Assembly: GCA_015068605.1 (NCBI GenBank)
Contig: SVKF01000003.1
Location: 79,792 to 143,791, forward strand
DNA length: 64,000 nt
Origin: Oscillospiraceae bacterium
GTDB taxonomy: Bacteria > Bacillota > Clostridia > Monoglobales > Monoglobaceae
Direction of reading: 5' to 3'
How positions within the stretch are numbered: the stretch's first letter is position 1; the number at the start of each line of letters is the position of its first letter. This document shows positions 36,621 through 45,485 of the stretch, piece by piece. The translations under genes were made by a program, and so were the position numbers. The notes under the pieces are model-generated. The model searched no databases. It was not told the origin of the DNA and saw only the letters and a list, made by a program, of their open reading frames with translations.

Positions 36621-37331
36621 ATGACTGATTCAAAAAACATACTTAAAATGATTGTACTTTCAATGCTTATAGCTCTCGGTGTGGTTATATCCCCAATACT
36701 TCGAGTTGAGGGAATGTGCCCAATGGCGCACTTTATCAATATCGTATGCTCCGTTTTTTTAGGACCGTGGTATTCACTTTTGTGTGCAACACTTATCGGA
36801 ATTATCCGTATGTCCATAATGGGAATCCCACCGATTGCGTTGACCGGGGCAATATTTGGTGCATTTTTGTCAGGTGCTTTTTACCGCATATCCAAGGGTA
36901 AAATTATCTTTGCCGTAATTGGTGAAATCATCGGAACGGGGATTATCGGAGCTGTTGTTTCATATCCCGTTATGAATTTCATCTGGGGAAAAGAAGGGCT
37001 TGGCTGGTTATTTTATGTTCCGTCCTTTATATGCGGAACACTTATCGGCGGCAGCATCGCCTATGTCTTTTTGCGAAAACTCGCTGATACCGGAGTCCTC
37101 CCCCAAATACAAAATATGCTTCTTTCAAAAAGCTATCAGGACAAAAGCGGTTTGCTCTCAAACACATTGGTGATTGCGTCCTTTGGAGGGATACTTTTTG
37201 TTGTAACAGGGATTTCTTCGGGAATATTTAACCTCACAGCCCCCGTGTTTGATGTGTTGCCTTATGTGTCTCTCACCGTTTGTGCAGGCACAGCAATTAT
37301 TTATTATATTTTGAAGAAGGTGAAAAAATGA
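36621..37331 (+). CDS. thiW: ThiW, thiazole/thiamin-precursor ECF S component
   Basis: 236 residues with about six hydrophobic segments. SMLIALGVVISPILRVEGMCPMAHFINIVCSV and the following RMSIMGIPPIALTGAIFGAFLSG blocks are characteristic of ThiW. It is predicted to import the thiazole precursor HET with a shared ECF energising module. Location under a TPP riboswitch and immediately before thiM, the HET kinase, supports this. Its stop overlaps the thiM start (ATGA). Confidence 0.92.
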   Translation: MTDSKNILKMIVLSMLIALGVVISPILRVEGMCPMAHFINIVCSVFLGPWYSLLCATLIGIIRMSIMGIPPIALTGAIFGAFLSGAFYRISKGKIIFAVIGEIIGTGIIGAVVSYPVMNFIWGKEGLGWLFYVPSFICGTLIGGSIAYVFLRKLADTGVLPQIQNMLLSKSYQDKSGLLSNTLVIASFGGILFVVTGISSGIFNLTAPVFDVLPYVSLTVCAGTAIIYYILKKVKK

Positions 37332-38125
37332 CAGATAAAGCTTGTGAAATACTTAATCTTGTCAGAACACAAAAGCCGCTTATTCATTGTATAACAAACC
37401 CCATATCCATAAACCAATGCGCAAATGCAATACTTGCAGTCGGAGCGAAACCAATTATGGCAGAACACCCGAAAGAGGTATGCGAAATAACCGCCTCATC
37501 TGATGCTCTGATGCTTAATATTGGCAATATTACGGATGCAAGACAGCGCTCTGTTTTGCTCTCTATGAAAACAGCGGAAGAAAAAAACATCCCTGTTTTG
37601 TTAGATGTTGTGGGAGTAGCCTGTTCAAAATTCAGACGAGAATACACATTAAACCTTCTTAATAGGTTTACGCCCTCTGTAATAAAAGGAAATTATTCGG
37701 AAATTAAGGCGTTGTATGACGAGGGATATTCTTCCTTGGGAGTTGATGCCGAGCCTTCAATTAGAGCGGATAATATTTTAAAGGTAGCTATAAAACTTGC
37801 AAATAATTATAAAGCTGTTATTCTCGCCACCGGGGAAATTGATGTGATAACAAACGGGGAGAGAGCTGTTTTTATAAGGAACGGAACACCTCATCTTGCA
37901 GCTGTCACAGGAACGGGATGTATGCTGGGGAGTCTGTGTGCCGCTTTTATGACGAACGCAACTCCTATGGAGGCAAGTGTTTTTGCTTGTTGCTATCTGG
38001 GGATTTGCGGAGAGCTTTCCAAAACCGATAAGGGGAGCGGAAGCTTTATGGTGAATTTGATGGACAGACTCTCAACCCTTGACGGAAAAGAAATATTAAA
38101 ATATTCAGATATTGAGGAAAAATAA
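37328..38125 (+). CDS. thiM: Hydroxyethylthiazole kinase (ThiM)
   Basis: 265 residues. It phosphorylates 4-methyl-5-(2-hydroxyethyl)thiazole for thiamine salvage. Seen: RTQKPLIHCITNPISINQCANAILAVGAKPIMAEHPKEV at the N-terminus, VVGVACSKFR, VIKGNYSEI and the C-terminal anion hole GTGCMLGSL. ATG 37328 overlaps the thiW stop by 4 nt and follows GAAGAAGGTG; the longer frame from 37280 would run into thiW. Confidence 0.96.
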   Translation: MTDKACEILNLVRTQKPLIHCITNPISINQCANAILAVGAKPIMAEHPKEVCEITASSDALMLNIGNITDARQRSVLLSMKTAEEKNIPVLLDVVGVACSKFRREYTLNLLNRFTPSVIKGNYSEIKALYDEGYSSLGVDAEPSIRADNILKVAIKLANNYKAVILATGEIDVITNGERAVFIRNGTPHLAAVTGTGCMLGSLCAAFMTNATPMEASVFACCYLGICGELSKTDKGSGSFMVNLMDRLSTLDGKEILKYSDIEEK

Positions 38126-38126
38126 A

Positions 38127-38759
38127 ATGAACTTAAATACAAAACTATATTTTATAACCGACAGCACCGGATTTTCGGAAGAGGAATTTTTATATCGCAT
38201 AGAAGAAGCTATAAAAGGCGGTGCAACCATTTTGCAACTTCGTGAAAAGGTGAAAACCACATGGGAATATATAGACCTTGCCGAAAATGTGCATAAGCTT
38301 ACAAAAAAGTATAATGTTCCGCTTATAATTGATGACCGTGTGGATGTTGCTCTGGCTGTAGGGGCGGAGGGGGTTCATGTGGGACAAAGTGATATGCCTG
38401 TTTGGTTAGCAAGAAAACTTATGGGTAACGATAAAATTATAGGTGCGACCGCAAAGACGGTTCTCAGGGCAAAAGAAGCTTATGAACAAGGGGCAGACTA
38501 CCTCGGTGTCGGTGCAATTTATCCCACTTTGACAAAGGTTAAAACGGTATTGACCTCAAGGGAAACTCTTATGGATATTTGCAAAGCCGTGCCAATTCCC
38601 GTAAACGCTATCGGAGGCATAAACAAGGATAATATCAATGCTTTAAAAGGAGTCCCGATTGCAGGGATTTGCGTTGTATCTGCAATTATGAAAGCTGATA
38701 ATCCAAAACTGGCAACATTGGAGCTTATTAAAAGAGAAAAGGAGCTTGGATTATGGTGA
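38127..38759 (+). CDS. thiE: Thiamine-phosphate synthase (ThiE)
   Basis: 210 residues, TIM barrel. It joins HMP-PP and HET-P to thiamine phosphate. Seen: YFITDSTGF, GGATILQLREK, LIIDDRVDVALAVGAEGVHVGQSDMP, GVGAIYPTLTK and NAIGGI. ATG 38127 has TTGAGGAAA upstream; the TTG at 38112 lies in that site and is rejected as start. Overlaps thiD. Confidence 0.96.
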   Translation: MNLNTKLYFITDSTGFSEEEFLYRIEEAIKGGATILQLREKVKTTWEYIDLAENVHKLTKKYNVPLIIDDRVDVALAVGAEGVHVGQSDMPVWLARKLMGNDKIIGATAKTVLRAKEAYEQGADYLGVGAIYPTLTKVKTVLTSRETLMDICKAVPIPVNAIGGINKDNINALKGVPIAGICVVSAIMKADNPKLATLELIKREKELGLW

Positions 38760-39556
38760 AAATCAGAAAAATGAAAACAGCATTAACTATCGCAGGGAGC
38801 GACTCGAGCGGTGGCGCAGGTATTCAGGCGGATATTAAAACCATGACAATGAATGGGGTTTATGCTATGAGTGTCATAACGGCACTTACCGCCCAAAACA
38901 CTCTTGGAGTCAAAGCAATCCGGGAAACCGACCCCGAATTTTTGGAAGAGCAAATTGATGCCGTATTTGAGGATATTTTTCCCGACAGTGTGAAAATCGG
39001 AATGGTTGCAACCGCCGAACTCGTCAGAGTAATAGCAGACAGATTGAAATTTTACGGTGCAAAAAACATTGTTATAGACCCCGTAATGGTTGCAACAAGC
39101 GGTTCGTCGCTTATAAAAAATGATGCAGTAAAGACCTTGTGTGAAGAGCTTTTGCCCTTGGCAACACTTGTCACGCCAAACATACCGGAGGCAGAAATTA
39201 TGTCCGGCTTTAAAATCTCCTCAGAAGAAGATATGCTTAAGGCGGCAAAGTATATCGGGGACAGATATGGGTGCAATGTTCTTTTGAAAGGCGGACATAA
39301 TATAAATGATGCAAACGACCTTTTATATGAAGCCGGTAAGCTTATATGGTTTGACGGGAGAAGAATTGACAACCCGAACACCCACGGAACGGGATGCACC
39401 TTATCCTCTGCCATAGCCTCCAATCTTGCCAAGGGGTTTAACCTTTCCGACTCGGTAAAATATGCAAAAGAATATATATCCGCCGCCCTTTCAAAAGGTC
39501 TTGATTTAGGTAGCGGCTCAGGACCTTTAATGCATAACTTTGCGTTAATCAAATGA
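38753..39556 (+). CDS. thiD: HMP/HMP-P kinase (ThiD)
   Basis: 267 residues. It phosphorylates hydroxymethylpyrimidine and its phosphate to HMP-PP. Seen: ALTIAGSDSSGGAGIQADIKT, IVIDPVMVATSG, VTPNIPEAE, VLLKGGH and the anion-hole motif NTHGTGCTLSSAIAS. Overlaps the thiE stop by 7 nt; last gene of the salvage operon. With ThiW, ThiM and ThiE it forms a complete route from HET and HMP to thiamine phosphate, without ThiC/ThiG in view. Confidence 0.96.
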   Translation: MVKIRKMKTALTIAGSDSSGGAGIQADIKTMTMNGVYAMSVITALTAQNTLGVKAIRETDPEFLEEQIDAVFEDIFPDSVKIGMVATAELVRVIADRLKFYGAKNIVIDPVMVATSGSSLIKNDAVKTLCEELLPLATLVTPNIPEAEIMSGFKISSEEDMLKAAKYIGDRYGCNVLLKGGHNINDANDLLYEAGKLIWFDGRRIDNPNTHGTGCTLSSAIASNLAKGFNLSDSVKYAKEYISAALSKGLDLGSGSGPLMHNFALIK

Positions 39557-39680
39557 TGATAACGCAAGCTGTCAGGCTGTGTAGGTTTATGGGACAGGTC
39601 AGTATGGAACAAAAGATATCCACCCCAAAAACGCCGATGATTAGGATTTGTTAAAAAATAACTAATTTATAATAAAACTA

Positions 39681-39709
39681 TTGCAAAATGGAAAAAATTA
39701 TGTTATAAT
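39681..39709 (+). promoter_or_regulatory. Sigma-A promoter of PEPCK gene
   Basis: TTGCAA-17 bp-TATAAT, about 37 nt upstream of the start codon. Confidence 0.88.
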
Positions 39710-39745
39710 TAATCCAAATTGAAAATTTTTAAGGAGGTTATATAT

Positions 39746-41512
39746 ATGACAAACAATAAGAAAGTTTTGGCATGGCTTGACGAGATGGCAAAAATGTGTC
39801 AGCCTGACCAAATCGTATGGATTGACGGAAGCGAAGAACAGCTTGAAGATCTCCGCGCAGAAGCAGTTGCTTCAGGTGAAATGATAAAGCTTAACCAGGA
39901 GAAGCTTCCGGGCTGTTATTATCACAGAACTGCTGAAAATGATGTTGCACGTGTTGAGGACAGAACATTTATCTGTACTCCTACAAAGGAAGAAGCCGGT
40001 CCAATCAATAACTGGATGGACCCTCAGGAAATGTATGCAAAGCTTTCAAAGCTTTATGAAGGCTCAATGAAGGGCAGAACAATGTATGTTATCCCATATT
40101 CAATGGGTCCTGTTGGCTCTCCGTTCTCAAAGATTGGGGTTGAGCTTACAGACAGCATCTATGTTGTTCTTAATATGGCTATAATGACAAGAATCGGTAA
40201 GGCTGTTATCGATGCTCTCGGTGATGGCGATTTCGTTAAGTGTCTCCATGCTAAAAAAGATGTAAATCCTGAAGAAAGATATATCGTTCATTTTCCACAG
40301 GATGACACAATCTGGTCAATTAACTCAGCTTATGGCGGAAACGTTCTTCTCGGTAAGAAATGTTTTGCGCTCCGTATCGCATCTTACCTCGGTAAGAACG
40401 AAGGCTGGATGGCTGAACATATGCTTATCCTCGGTCTTGAAAATCCAAAGGGTGAAGTTAAATATATCTGTGCCGCATTCCCATCAGCTTGCGGTAAGAC
40501 AAATCTTGCTATGCTTATTCCGCCGGAAGGTCTTAAGGCTCAGGGATATAAGGTTTGGACAGTTGGCGATGATATAGCTTGGATAAGAGTTGGTGAGGAC
40601 GGCAGACTTTATGCTGTTAACCCTGAAGCAGGTTTCTTCGGTGTTGCTCCGGGAACAAGTGTTAAGACAAACTTTAACGCATTAGAATCAACAAAGAAGA
40701 ATACAATTTTTACAAATGTTGCAATTAATAACGATGATATGACTGTTTGGTGGGAAGGTCTTGATAAGAATCCGCCTGAAAACGCAACAGACTGGCTCGG
40801 TAATAAGTGTAACGGTAAGGAATATATGGCTGAAGGCAAGAAGCTTGCTCATCCAAACTCAAGATTTACAGCTCCGGCTATCAACTGCCCATGTATTTCT
40901 TCTGAATTTGAAAATCCGAACGGTGTTCCGATTTCTGCTATCGTATTCGGCGGAAGAAGAGCAAAGACTGCTCCGCTGGTATACCAGGCTCGTGACTGGA
41001 ACCACGGTGTATTCGTTGGTGCAACAATGGCATCTGAAACAACAGCGGCTGCGGCAGGTACTGTGGGCGTTGTAAGACGTGACCCAATGGCTATGCGTCC
41101 GTTTGTTGGCTATAATATGGCTGATTACTTCCAGCATTGGTATGATATGGGTAAGAAGATTTCCAACCCACCGCAGATATTCAATGTAAACTGGTTCAGA
41201 CTTGATGACGAAGGCAACTTTATGTGGCCGGGATTTGGTGACAATATGCGTGTTCTTAACTGGATTATCGACAGATGTGAAGGTAAGGTTGACGCTGTTG
41301 AAACCCCAATCGGTTTTGTTCCAAACAAGGAAGACCTTGACCTTGACGGTCTTGATATTGATGATGCAGCTTTAACAGAGCTTCTTTCAATCGACAAGGA
41401 TGTTTGGAAGGACGAGGTTAAGCAGCAGAGAGAATTCTTTGCTCAGTTCGGCGACAGACTTCCGAAGGAAATCGTTGACAGCATGAATGACCTCGAAAAC
41501 AGACTTGGTTAA
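39746..41512 (+). CDS. pckG: Phosphoenolpyruvate carboxykinase, GTP-dependent
   Basis: 588 residues, length of GTP-type PEPCK. Kinase loop FPSACGKTN (about 250), GDDIAWIR metal site, GFFGVAPGT and NWFR blocks are conserved. It interconverts oxaloacetate and PEP with GTP/GDP; in fermenting anaerobes it often runs towards oxaloacetate, linking to succinate formation or to citrate synthase. ATG 39746 follows AAGGAGGT at normal spacing, whereas the TTG at 39719 lies upstream of that site. Codon bias and a near-consensus promoter suggest high expression. Confidence 0.97.
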   Translation: MTNNKKVLAWLDEMAKMCQPDQIVWIDGSEEQLEDLRAEAVASGEMIKLNQEKLPGCYYHRTAENDVARVEDRTFICTPTKEEAGPINNWMDPQEMYAKLSKLYEGSMKGRTMYVIPYSMGPVGSPFSKIGVELTDSIYVVLNMAIMTRIGKAVIDALGDGDFVKCLHAKKDVNPEERYIVHFPQDDTIWSINSAYGGNVLLGKKCFALRIASYLGKNEGWMAEHMLILGLENPKGEVKYICAAFPSACGKTNLAMLIPPEGLKAQGYKVWTVGDDIAWIRVGEDGRLYAVNPEAGFFGVAPGTSVKTNFNALESTKKNTIFTNVAINNDDMTVWWEGLDKNPPENATDWLGNKCNGKEYMAEGKKLAHPNSRFTAPAINCPCISSEFENPNGVPISAIVFGGRRAKTAPLVYQARDWNHGVFVGATMASETTAAAAGTVGVVRRDPMAMRPFVGYNMADYFQHWYDMGKKISNPPQIFNVNWFRLDDEGNFMWPGFGDNMRVLNWIIDRCEGKVDAVETPIGFVPNKEDLDLDGLDIDDAALTELLSIDKDVWKDEVKQQREFFAQFGDRLPKEIVDSMNDLENRLG

Positions 41513-41558
41513 TTTTAATAGAATAAAGCAGACGTCTAAAAACGCAGGTATATTTTGC

Positions 41559-41652
41559 GAAATCGTTTTTGTCGGCGTACGGTGGTACGGTAGAGAACGA
41601 TTTCACGAAAAGCAAGCAACAGCAAGGAAAACTCGATGTTTTCTTTGCTGTT
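41559..41652. repeat. Palindrome cluster downstream of PEPCK
   Basis: An outer stem GAAATCGTT (41559-41567) with AACGATTTC (41596-41604) encloses CGTAC-GGTG-GTACG. A second hairpin, ACAGCAAGGAAAAC with GTTTTCTTTGCTGT (41619-41652), follows and ends in TTTTA. Probably a dispersed repeat that also terminates the PEPCK transcript. The small ORF across it (41487-41729) is not convincing. Confidence 0.55.
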
Positions 41653-41751
41653 TTAATGTAATTTTATGCGGAAAGTCAAGAATATCTGCCTTTTCAATTT
41701 TCCTTTTGTATATTTTTTGCTTGCGGTAGAACAAGTTTTTCGACAGTCTGA

Positions 41752-41785
41752 AACGGTGCAGTTTTGAAATGAACTGCACCGTTTT
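41752..41785 (+). terminator. Strong intrinsic terminator
   Basis: Perfect 11-bp arms ACGGTGCAGTT and AACTGCACCGT followed by TTTT, 240 bp after PEPCK. Confidence 0.85.
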
Positions 41786-41826
41786 TATCTTTGTGCATAA
41801 GAAAATTGACATAATTTTTAATTTGC

Positions 41827-41855
41827 TTGATTTTTCCAATGTATTGTGATATTAT
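41827..41855 (+). promoter_or_regulatory. Promoter of DUF4091 gene
   Basis: TTGATT-17 bp-TATTAT, about 30 nt before the start. Confidence 0.6.
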
Positions 41856-41886
41856 CAATATTAAGATATAAAAAGGAGGAAAAATG

Positions 41887-43515
41887 ATGGTAAATCTTGA
41901 TATAAAGTCAATTTCGTCGCTTGAAAAGGTGCTTCCCTTGCAGGAGGTTAGCTTTTCGGAAGTGAAAAAAGGGAGTGCTCTTAAAAATGAGGAATATTCT
42001 TATCAGCTCGCTTTTAAAGCAACGGAAAATATCCATGGGATAAAAGAGCTGAAGCTTGAAGTGGTGTCTGATATTGCGGAAAATATTTCTCTTTATAATG
42101 TCAGATGTGTGCCTGTTCTCAATCCCATGTTCTACGATGAGCCTGATGAAAATTATATGCTCAAAGGTCCGGGAATGATGCCTGATGTCCTTGATGAATA
42201 CACCGATTATGTTATGGTTTCGTCAAATTATTACGGTGCTGTTTGGGTAAGCATTAAGGTTGACGAAAAAGTGAAAGCCGGAAACCATAATATTAAGATG
42301 CAGTTTAAAGATGAAGAGGGGGTCTGGGGTGAAAGTGATTTTATCCTTGAGGTTTTGGAGGAAACACTTCCAAAGCTCCATATTCCTTATACGAACTGGT
42401 TCCATTGTGACTGTGTTGCTTCTTATTATGAGGTTGAACCTCTGTCCGAAAAGCATTGGGAACTTATGGAGGATTATATAAAAATGGCGGCAGACCACGG
42501 GATGAATATGATATTGACCCCTGTGTTTACACCACCTCTTGACACAAAGGTTGGGCTTGAAAGACCGACAGTTCAGCTTGTTGATGTTAAGTTTGCAGAC
42601 GGGAAATATACCTTTGGTTTTGAAAAACTTTCAAGATGGCTGGAGCTTTGTGCAAAATACGGAATCGAATATCTTGAAATTTCTCATTTATACAGCCAGT
42701 GGGGGGCGGAACATACTCCGAAAATTGAGGTTTTGGAAAATGGAGAGCTTGTTAAAAAGTTTGGTTGGCATACAGATTCTTTGGGGGACGAATATAAGGC
42801 GTTTATTTCCCAATTTATCCCTGCGCTTAAGGAGTTTTTGGACGGAAAATGGGATGAGGATAAAGTGTATTTCCATATTTCCGATGAGCCAAACGAGAAA
42901 CATCTTGAGACCTACAACAAAATCCACGATTTTATAAAGCCGCTTCTTGGAGATATGAAACACATGGACGCAATGTCTCATATTGAGTATTATGAAAACG
43001 GATTAGTCGATGTTCCGGTTATCGCAACAACTTCGATTTATGATTTTCTGAATAAGGATATAGCGCATTTGTGGGCTTATTACTGTTGCGGTCAGGGTAA
43101 GTTTAATTTGAGCAACCGCTTTTTGGGAATGTCGTCCCAAAGAAACAGAGTTATGGGAATTCAGCTTTATAAGTTTGATATGAAAGGCTTTTTGCAGTGG
43201 GGCTATAACTTCTATTACAGTCAGCTTTCCACCCACCTTATAAATCCGTATCTGACAACCGAGTCAGACGGAGGATTCCCGGCAGGGGATGCCTTTGTGG
43301 TTTATCCGGGAAGACATGGCGCTGTTCCGTCAATCAGACTCAAGGTGTTTAACGAAGCTCTTCAGGATTTGAGAGCGCTGAAGCTTCTTGAAGAAAAAAT
43401 CGGAAAAGCTGCGGTTTTGGAAATGATTAAAGAGGTTGAAGACTTTAATAAATATCCTGAAAACGGAGAATATTTCATTGCTTTAAGAGAAGCTGTTAAC
43501 GAAAAACTTAAATAG
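41887..43515 (+). CDS. DUF4091 glycoside hydrolase-like protein
   Basis: About 542 residues, no signal peptide, so probably cytosolic. The N-terminal third is a beta-sandwich-like region; the central part reads like a TIM barrel (IPYTNWFHCDCVASYYEVEPLSEKHWELMEDYIKMAADHGMN, then YFHISDEPNEKHLETY with a candidate acidic catalytic residue). The C-terminal QWGYNFYYSQLSTHLINPY and GRHGAVPSIRLKVFNEALQDLRAL blocks are typical of DUF4091. Substrate unknown. Both ATG 41884 and ATG 41887 are possible behind AAAAGGAGG; the second has better spacing. Confidence 0.85.
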   Translation: MVNLDIKSISSLEKVLPLQEVSFSEVKKGSALKNEEYSYQLAFKATENIHGIKELKLEVVSDIAENISLYNVRCVPVLNPMFYDEPDENYMLKGPGMMPDVLDEYTDYVMVSSNYYGAVWVSIKVDEKVKAGNHNIKMQFKDEEGVWGESDFILEVLEETLPKLHIPYTNWFHCDCVASYYEVEPLSEKHWELMEDYIKMAADHGMNMILTPVFTPPLDTKVGLERPTVQLVDVKFADGKYTFGFEKLSRWLELCAKYGIEYLEISHLYSQWGAEHTPKIEVLENGELVKKFGWHTDSLGDEYKAFISQFIPALKEFLDGKWDEDKVYFHISDEPNEKHLETYNKIHDFIKPLLGDMKHMDAMSHIEYYENGLVDVPVIATTSIYDFLNKDIAHLWAYYCCGQGKFNLSNRFLGMSSQRNRVMGIQLYKFDMKGFLQWGYNFYYSQLSTHLINPYLTTESDGGFPAGDAFVVYPGRHGAVPSIRLKVFNEALQDLRALKLLEEKIGKAAVLEMIKEVEDFNKYPENGEYFIALREAVNEKLK

Positions 43516-43525
43516 AATTTTAAAA

Positions 43526-43550
43526 GGCTGTAGCAAAATTTGCTACAGCC
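43526..43550. terminator. Bidirectional terminator
   Basis: GGCTGTAGCAAA and its perfect complement, 12 bp, between the convergent DUF4091 and araC-like genes. Confidence 0.85.
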
Positions 43551-43553
43551 ATA

Positions 43554-44399
43554 TTATTTGTTGGCTCTGAATTTGCCGGGGGTTATACCTCGATGCCGCT
43601 TGAAAAATGTTATAAAGCTGCATTCGTTTTCAAAGCCCAGTAAATAGCCGATTTCCTTAATGTTTTTTTCCTTACCTGCAAGAAGTTTTTCAGCCTTGTT
43701 GATTTTTGATTTGACTATATAATCGTAAAGAGAACAGCTTGTCTGATTTTTGAAAATGCGATTAAGCTGTTTTGAAGAAAGACAACATTCCTTGGCAACA
43801 TCTTCAACGGAAATCGAAAGGTGAATGTTATTTTCTATAAACTGTTTGGCGATGATGAAACGGGGGTCAATGCTTTTGTCTTCCGGCAGGGCAGGGCTCA
43901 TATTAACGGTCTTTATTAGGTTATAGATAATCTCAAATATTCTTCCCCCGACAAGAGAAGGGGTGAAAATATCCGTGTTATCGCAGTATTTGAGAATATG
44001 GTCTATGTTTAGAAGAATGTTTTGGGAAAGCCTGATTTTTTTAATCTCTGTATTTTCCGGCATAAGAGTTTTGTTGCAGGAAAATGCAAGGGAGGTCTTT
44101 AGAATATCTGCGTCGCATCCGAGATATTTATGATTGACTCTGCAGGGAATAAACAAAGCCTCATTTTCCCCTATTTCATACTCATTCCCATCACATTCGT
44201 ACCTGCATTTCCCCGAAAATGCCAGGTGGATTTCGTAAAAGGAGTGGCTGTGGCTTCCGATTAAGACGGGCGCAATAATGCTGTCGGCATTTAATATATC
44301 CATCCATAAAATTTGCAAATTCAACGGAAATTCCATATCAAAAAAGTTCATAATATTCAGTTTTTTGGCACGACTTAATGTGTATTCCGATATAATCAT
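43554..44399 (-). CDS. AraC family transcriptional regulator
   Basis: 281 residues. N-terminal cupin-like sensing domain (SHSHSFYEIHLAFSGKCRYECDGNEYEI) and a C-terminal pair of helix-turn-helices (LSISVEDVAKECCLSSKQLNRIFKNQTS, then IKEIGYLLGFENECSFITFFKRHRGITPGKFR), the AraC/XylS signature. Probably senses a sugar-type ligand. Divergent from the HpcH-type aldolase gene, with tandem direct repeats in the shared region (44461-44495). Confidence 0.93.
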   Translation of the reverse strand: MIISEYTLSRAKKLNIMNFFDMEFPLNLQILWMDILNADSIIAPVLIGSHSHSFYEIHLAFSGKCRYECDGNEYEIGENEALFIPCRVNHKYLGCDADILKTSLAFSCNKTLMPENTEIKKIRLSQNILLNIDHILKYCDNTDIFTPSLVGGRIFEIIYNLIKTVNMSPALPEDKSIDPRFIIAKQFIENNIHLSISVEDVAKECCLSSKQLNRIFKNQTSCSLYDYIVKSKINKAEKLLAGKEKNIKEIGYLLGFENECSFITFFKRHRGITPGKFRANK

Positions 44400-44460
44400 A
44401 TCCGTCTCCTTTTCGGTTTAATAGAAGTATTATATCAATGGATATGTTATCTGTCAAGAA

Positions 44461-44495
44461 AATGTCCTAATTTGAAAATATAATGTCCTTATTTG
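44461..44495 (+). promoter_or_regulatory. AraC-type direct-repeat operator
   Basis: AATGTCCTAATTTG (44461-44474) and AATGTCCTTATTTG (44482-44495) repeat with a 21-bp period, two helical turns, ending 3 bp before the aldolase -35. This is the expected geometry for an AraC-family activator. Confidence 0.75.
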
Positions 44496-44498
44496 TAA

Positions 44499-44527
44499 TT
44501 GACAAGGGGCAAATTTATTGATAGCAT
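44499..44527 (+). promoter_or_regulatory. Promoter of HpcH-type aldolase gene
   Basis: TTGACA-17 bp-TAGCAT immediately downstream of the operator-like repeats. Confidence 0.7.
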
Positions 44528-44545
44528 TTTGTTGAGGTGTTGAAA

Positions 44546-45313
44546 ATGAGAAATAAAATTAAAAACAAAGAAAAAACTGTCGGAATGTATGTTCAGCTTT
44601 GCGATATAACAAATTCGAGAATAGCAGGACTTGTGGGCTATGACTTTGTGTGGGTTGACACGGAACACAGCTTTATGTCCTATGAAACTTTGCTGAATCA
44701 CATAATCGCTCTTAAAAGCACCGGAACTCCCGTCATTGTCAGAGCTCCTCAAAATGACCTGACCGCAACAAAGAAAATTCTTGAGATTGGGGTTGACGGC
44801 ATAATTTTCCCTATGATTAAGAGTGCCAAGGAGGCAAATAAGGCTATCGCATCAACCCTTTATCCTCCATACGGCAACAGAGGTTTCGGGCCCATGAATG
44901 CGGTGGATTACGGGCTTAAAGATGTGGGGGAATACATAAAAAATACAAAAAGTGAGCTTATGAGATTTATTCAGATTGAGCATAAGGATGCCATAGAGGA
45001 TTTGGACGAAATTATGAAAAATCCTTATATTGACGGCTATATCTTCGGAGCAAATGATTTGTCGGGCTCTTATGATATGCTTGGTGATATCTATTCGGAA
45101 AAGATAGTTAATGTTATGAAGGACACAATAAAAAGGCTTCATGACAACGGTAAATATGTGGGAATTGCATCCGGCGGATGTACAGAAAAAATAATTAAAC
45201 ATTGGGCCGATATGGGAACGGATATGATTATTGCCGGAGCTGACTTTGACTTTATAAGAGAAGGAGCAAGACAAAACCTTGCAAACCTGAAAAGAATACA
45301 TCTCGGTAAGTAA
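44546..45313 (+). CDS. HpcH/HpaI-type class II pyruvate aldolase
   Basis: 255 residues. VGYDFVWVDTEHSFMSYETL with the conserved Asp-x-Glu-His, PVIVRAPQND, GVDGIIFPMIKSAKEA, the metal ligand region FIQIEHKDAIEDLDEI and FGANDLSGSYD. Such enzymes make or cleave 4-hydroxy-2-oxoacids from pyruvate and an aldehyde using Mg or Mn (HpaI, RhmA, GarL). Substrate unknown; the divergent AraC regulator suggests catabolism of a sugar acid. ATG 44546 follows TTGAGGTG. Confidence 0.9.
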   Translation: MRNKIKNKEKTVGMYVQLCDITNSRIAGLVGYDFVWVDTEHSFMSYETLLNHIIALKSTGTPVIVRAPQNDLTATKKILEIGVDGIIFPMIKSAKEANKAIASTLYPPYGNRGFGPMNAVDYGLKDVGEYIKNTKSELMRFIQIEHKDAIEDLDEIMKNPYIDGYIFGANDLSGSYDMLGDIYSEKIVNVMKDTIKRLHDNGKYVGIASGGCTEKIIKHWADMGTDMIIAGADFDFIREGARQNLANLKRIHLGK

Positions 45314-45415
45314 ATAAGTCTAATAATGAAATGGCAGGGAAATAAGGTGTTTTCTCTGCCATTTCTGTTTAAAAACCTATTTTGAATAAAAAGGCATGAA
45401 GTTTTGTCAAAATAC

Positions 45416-45444
45416 TTGCAATTATCAGAAAATTGTTATATAAT
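45416..45444 (+). promoter_or_regulatory. Promoter of glyQS
   Basis: TTGCAA-17 bp-TATAAT. The start falls near 45451, two bases before the in-frame ATG 45453, which argues for the downstream TTG start. No T-box leader is present. Confidence 0.8.
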
Positions 45445-45485
45445 ATATCCGTATGTATAAAAAAATCAGAAAGGGTGTTATACAT

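Noticed and set aside
36378..36817. Minus-strand ORFs across the thi leader
   Set aside because: They lie over the TPP terminator, the half aptamer and thiW and show no protein-like pattern.
41487..41729. 80-codon ORF after PEPCK
   Set aside because: It overlaps the end of pckG and the palindrome cluster; composition follows the repeat.
45361..45485. T-box leader before glyQS
   Set aside because: The distance from promoter to start is only about 35 nt and no T-box consensus is present.
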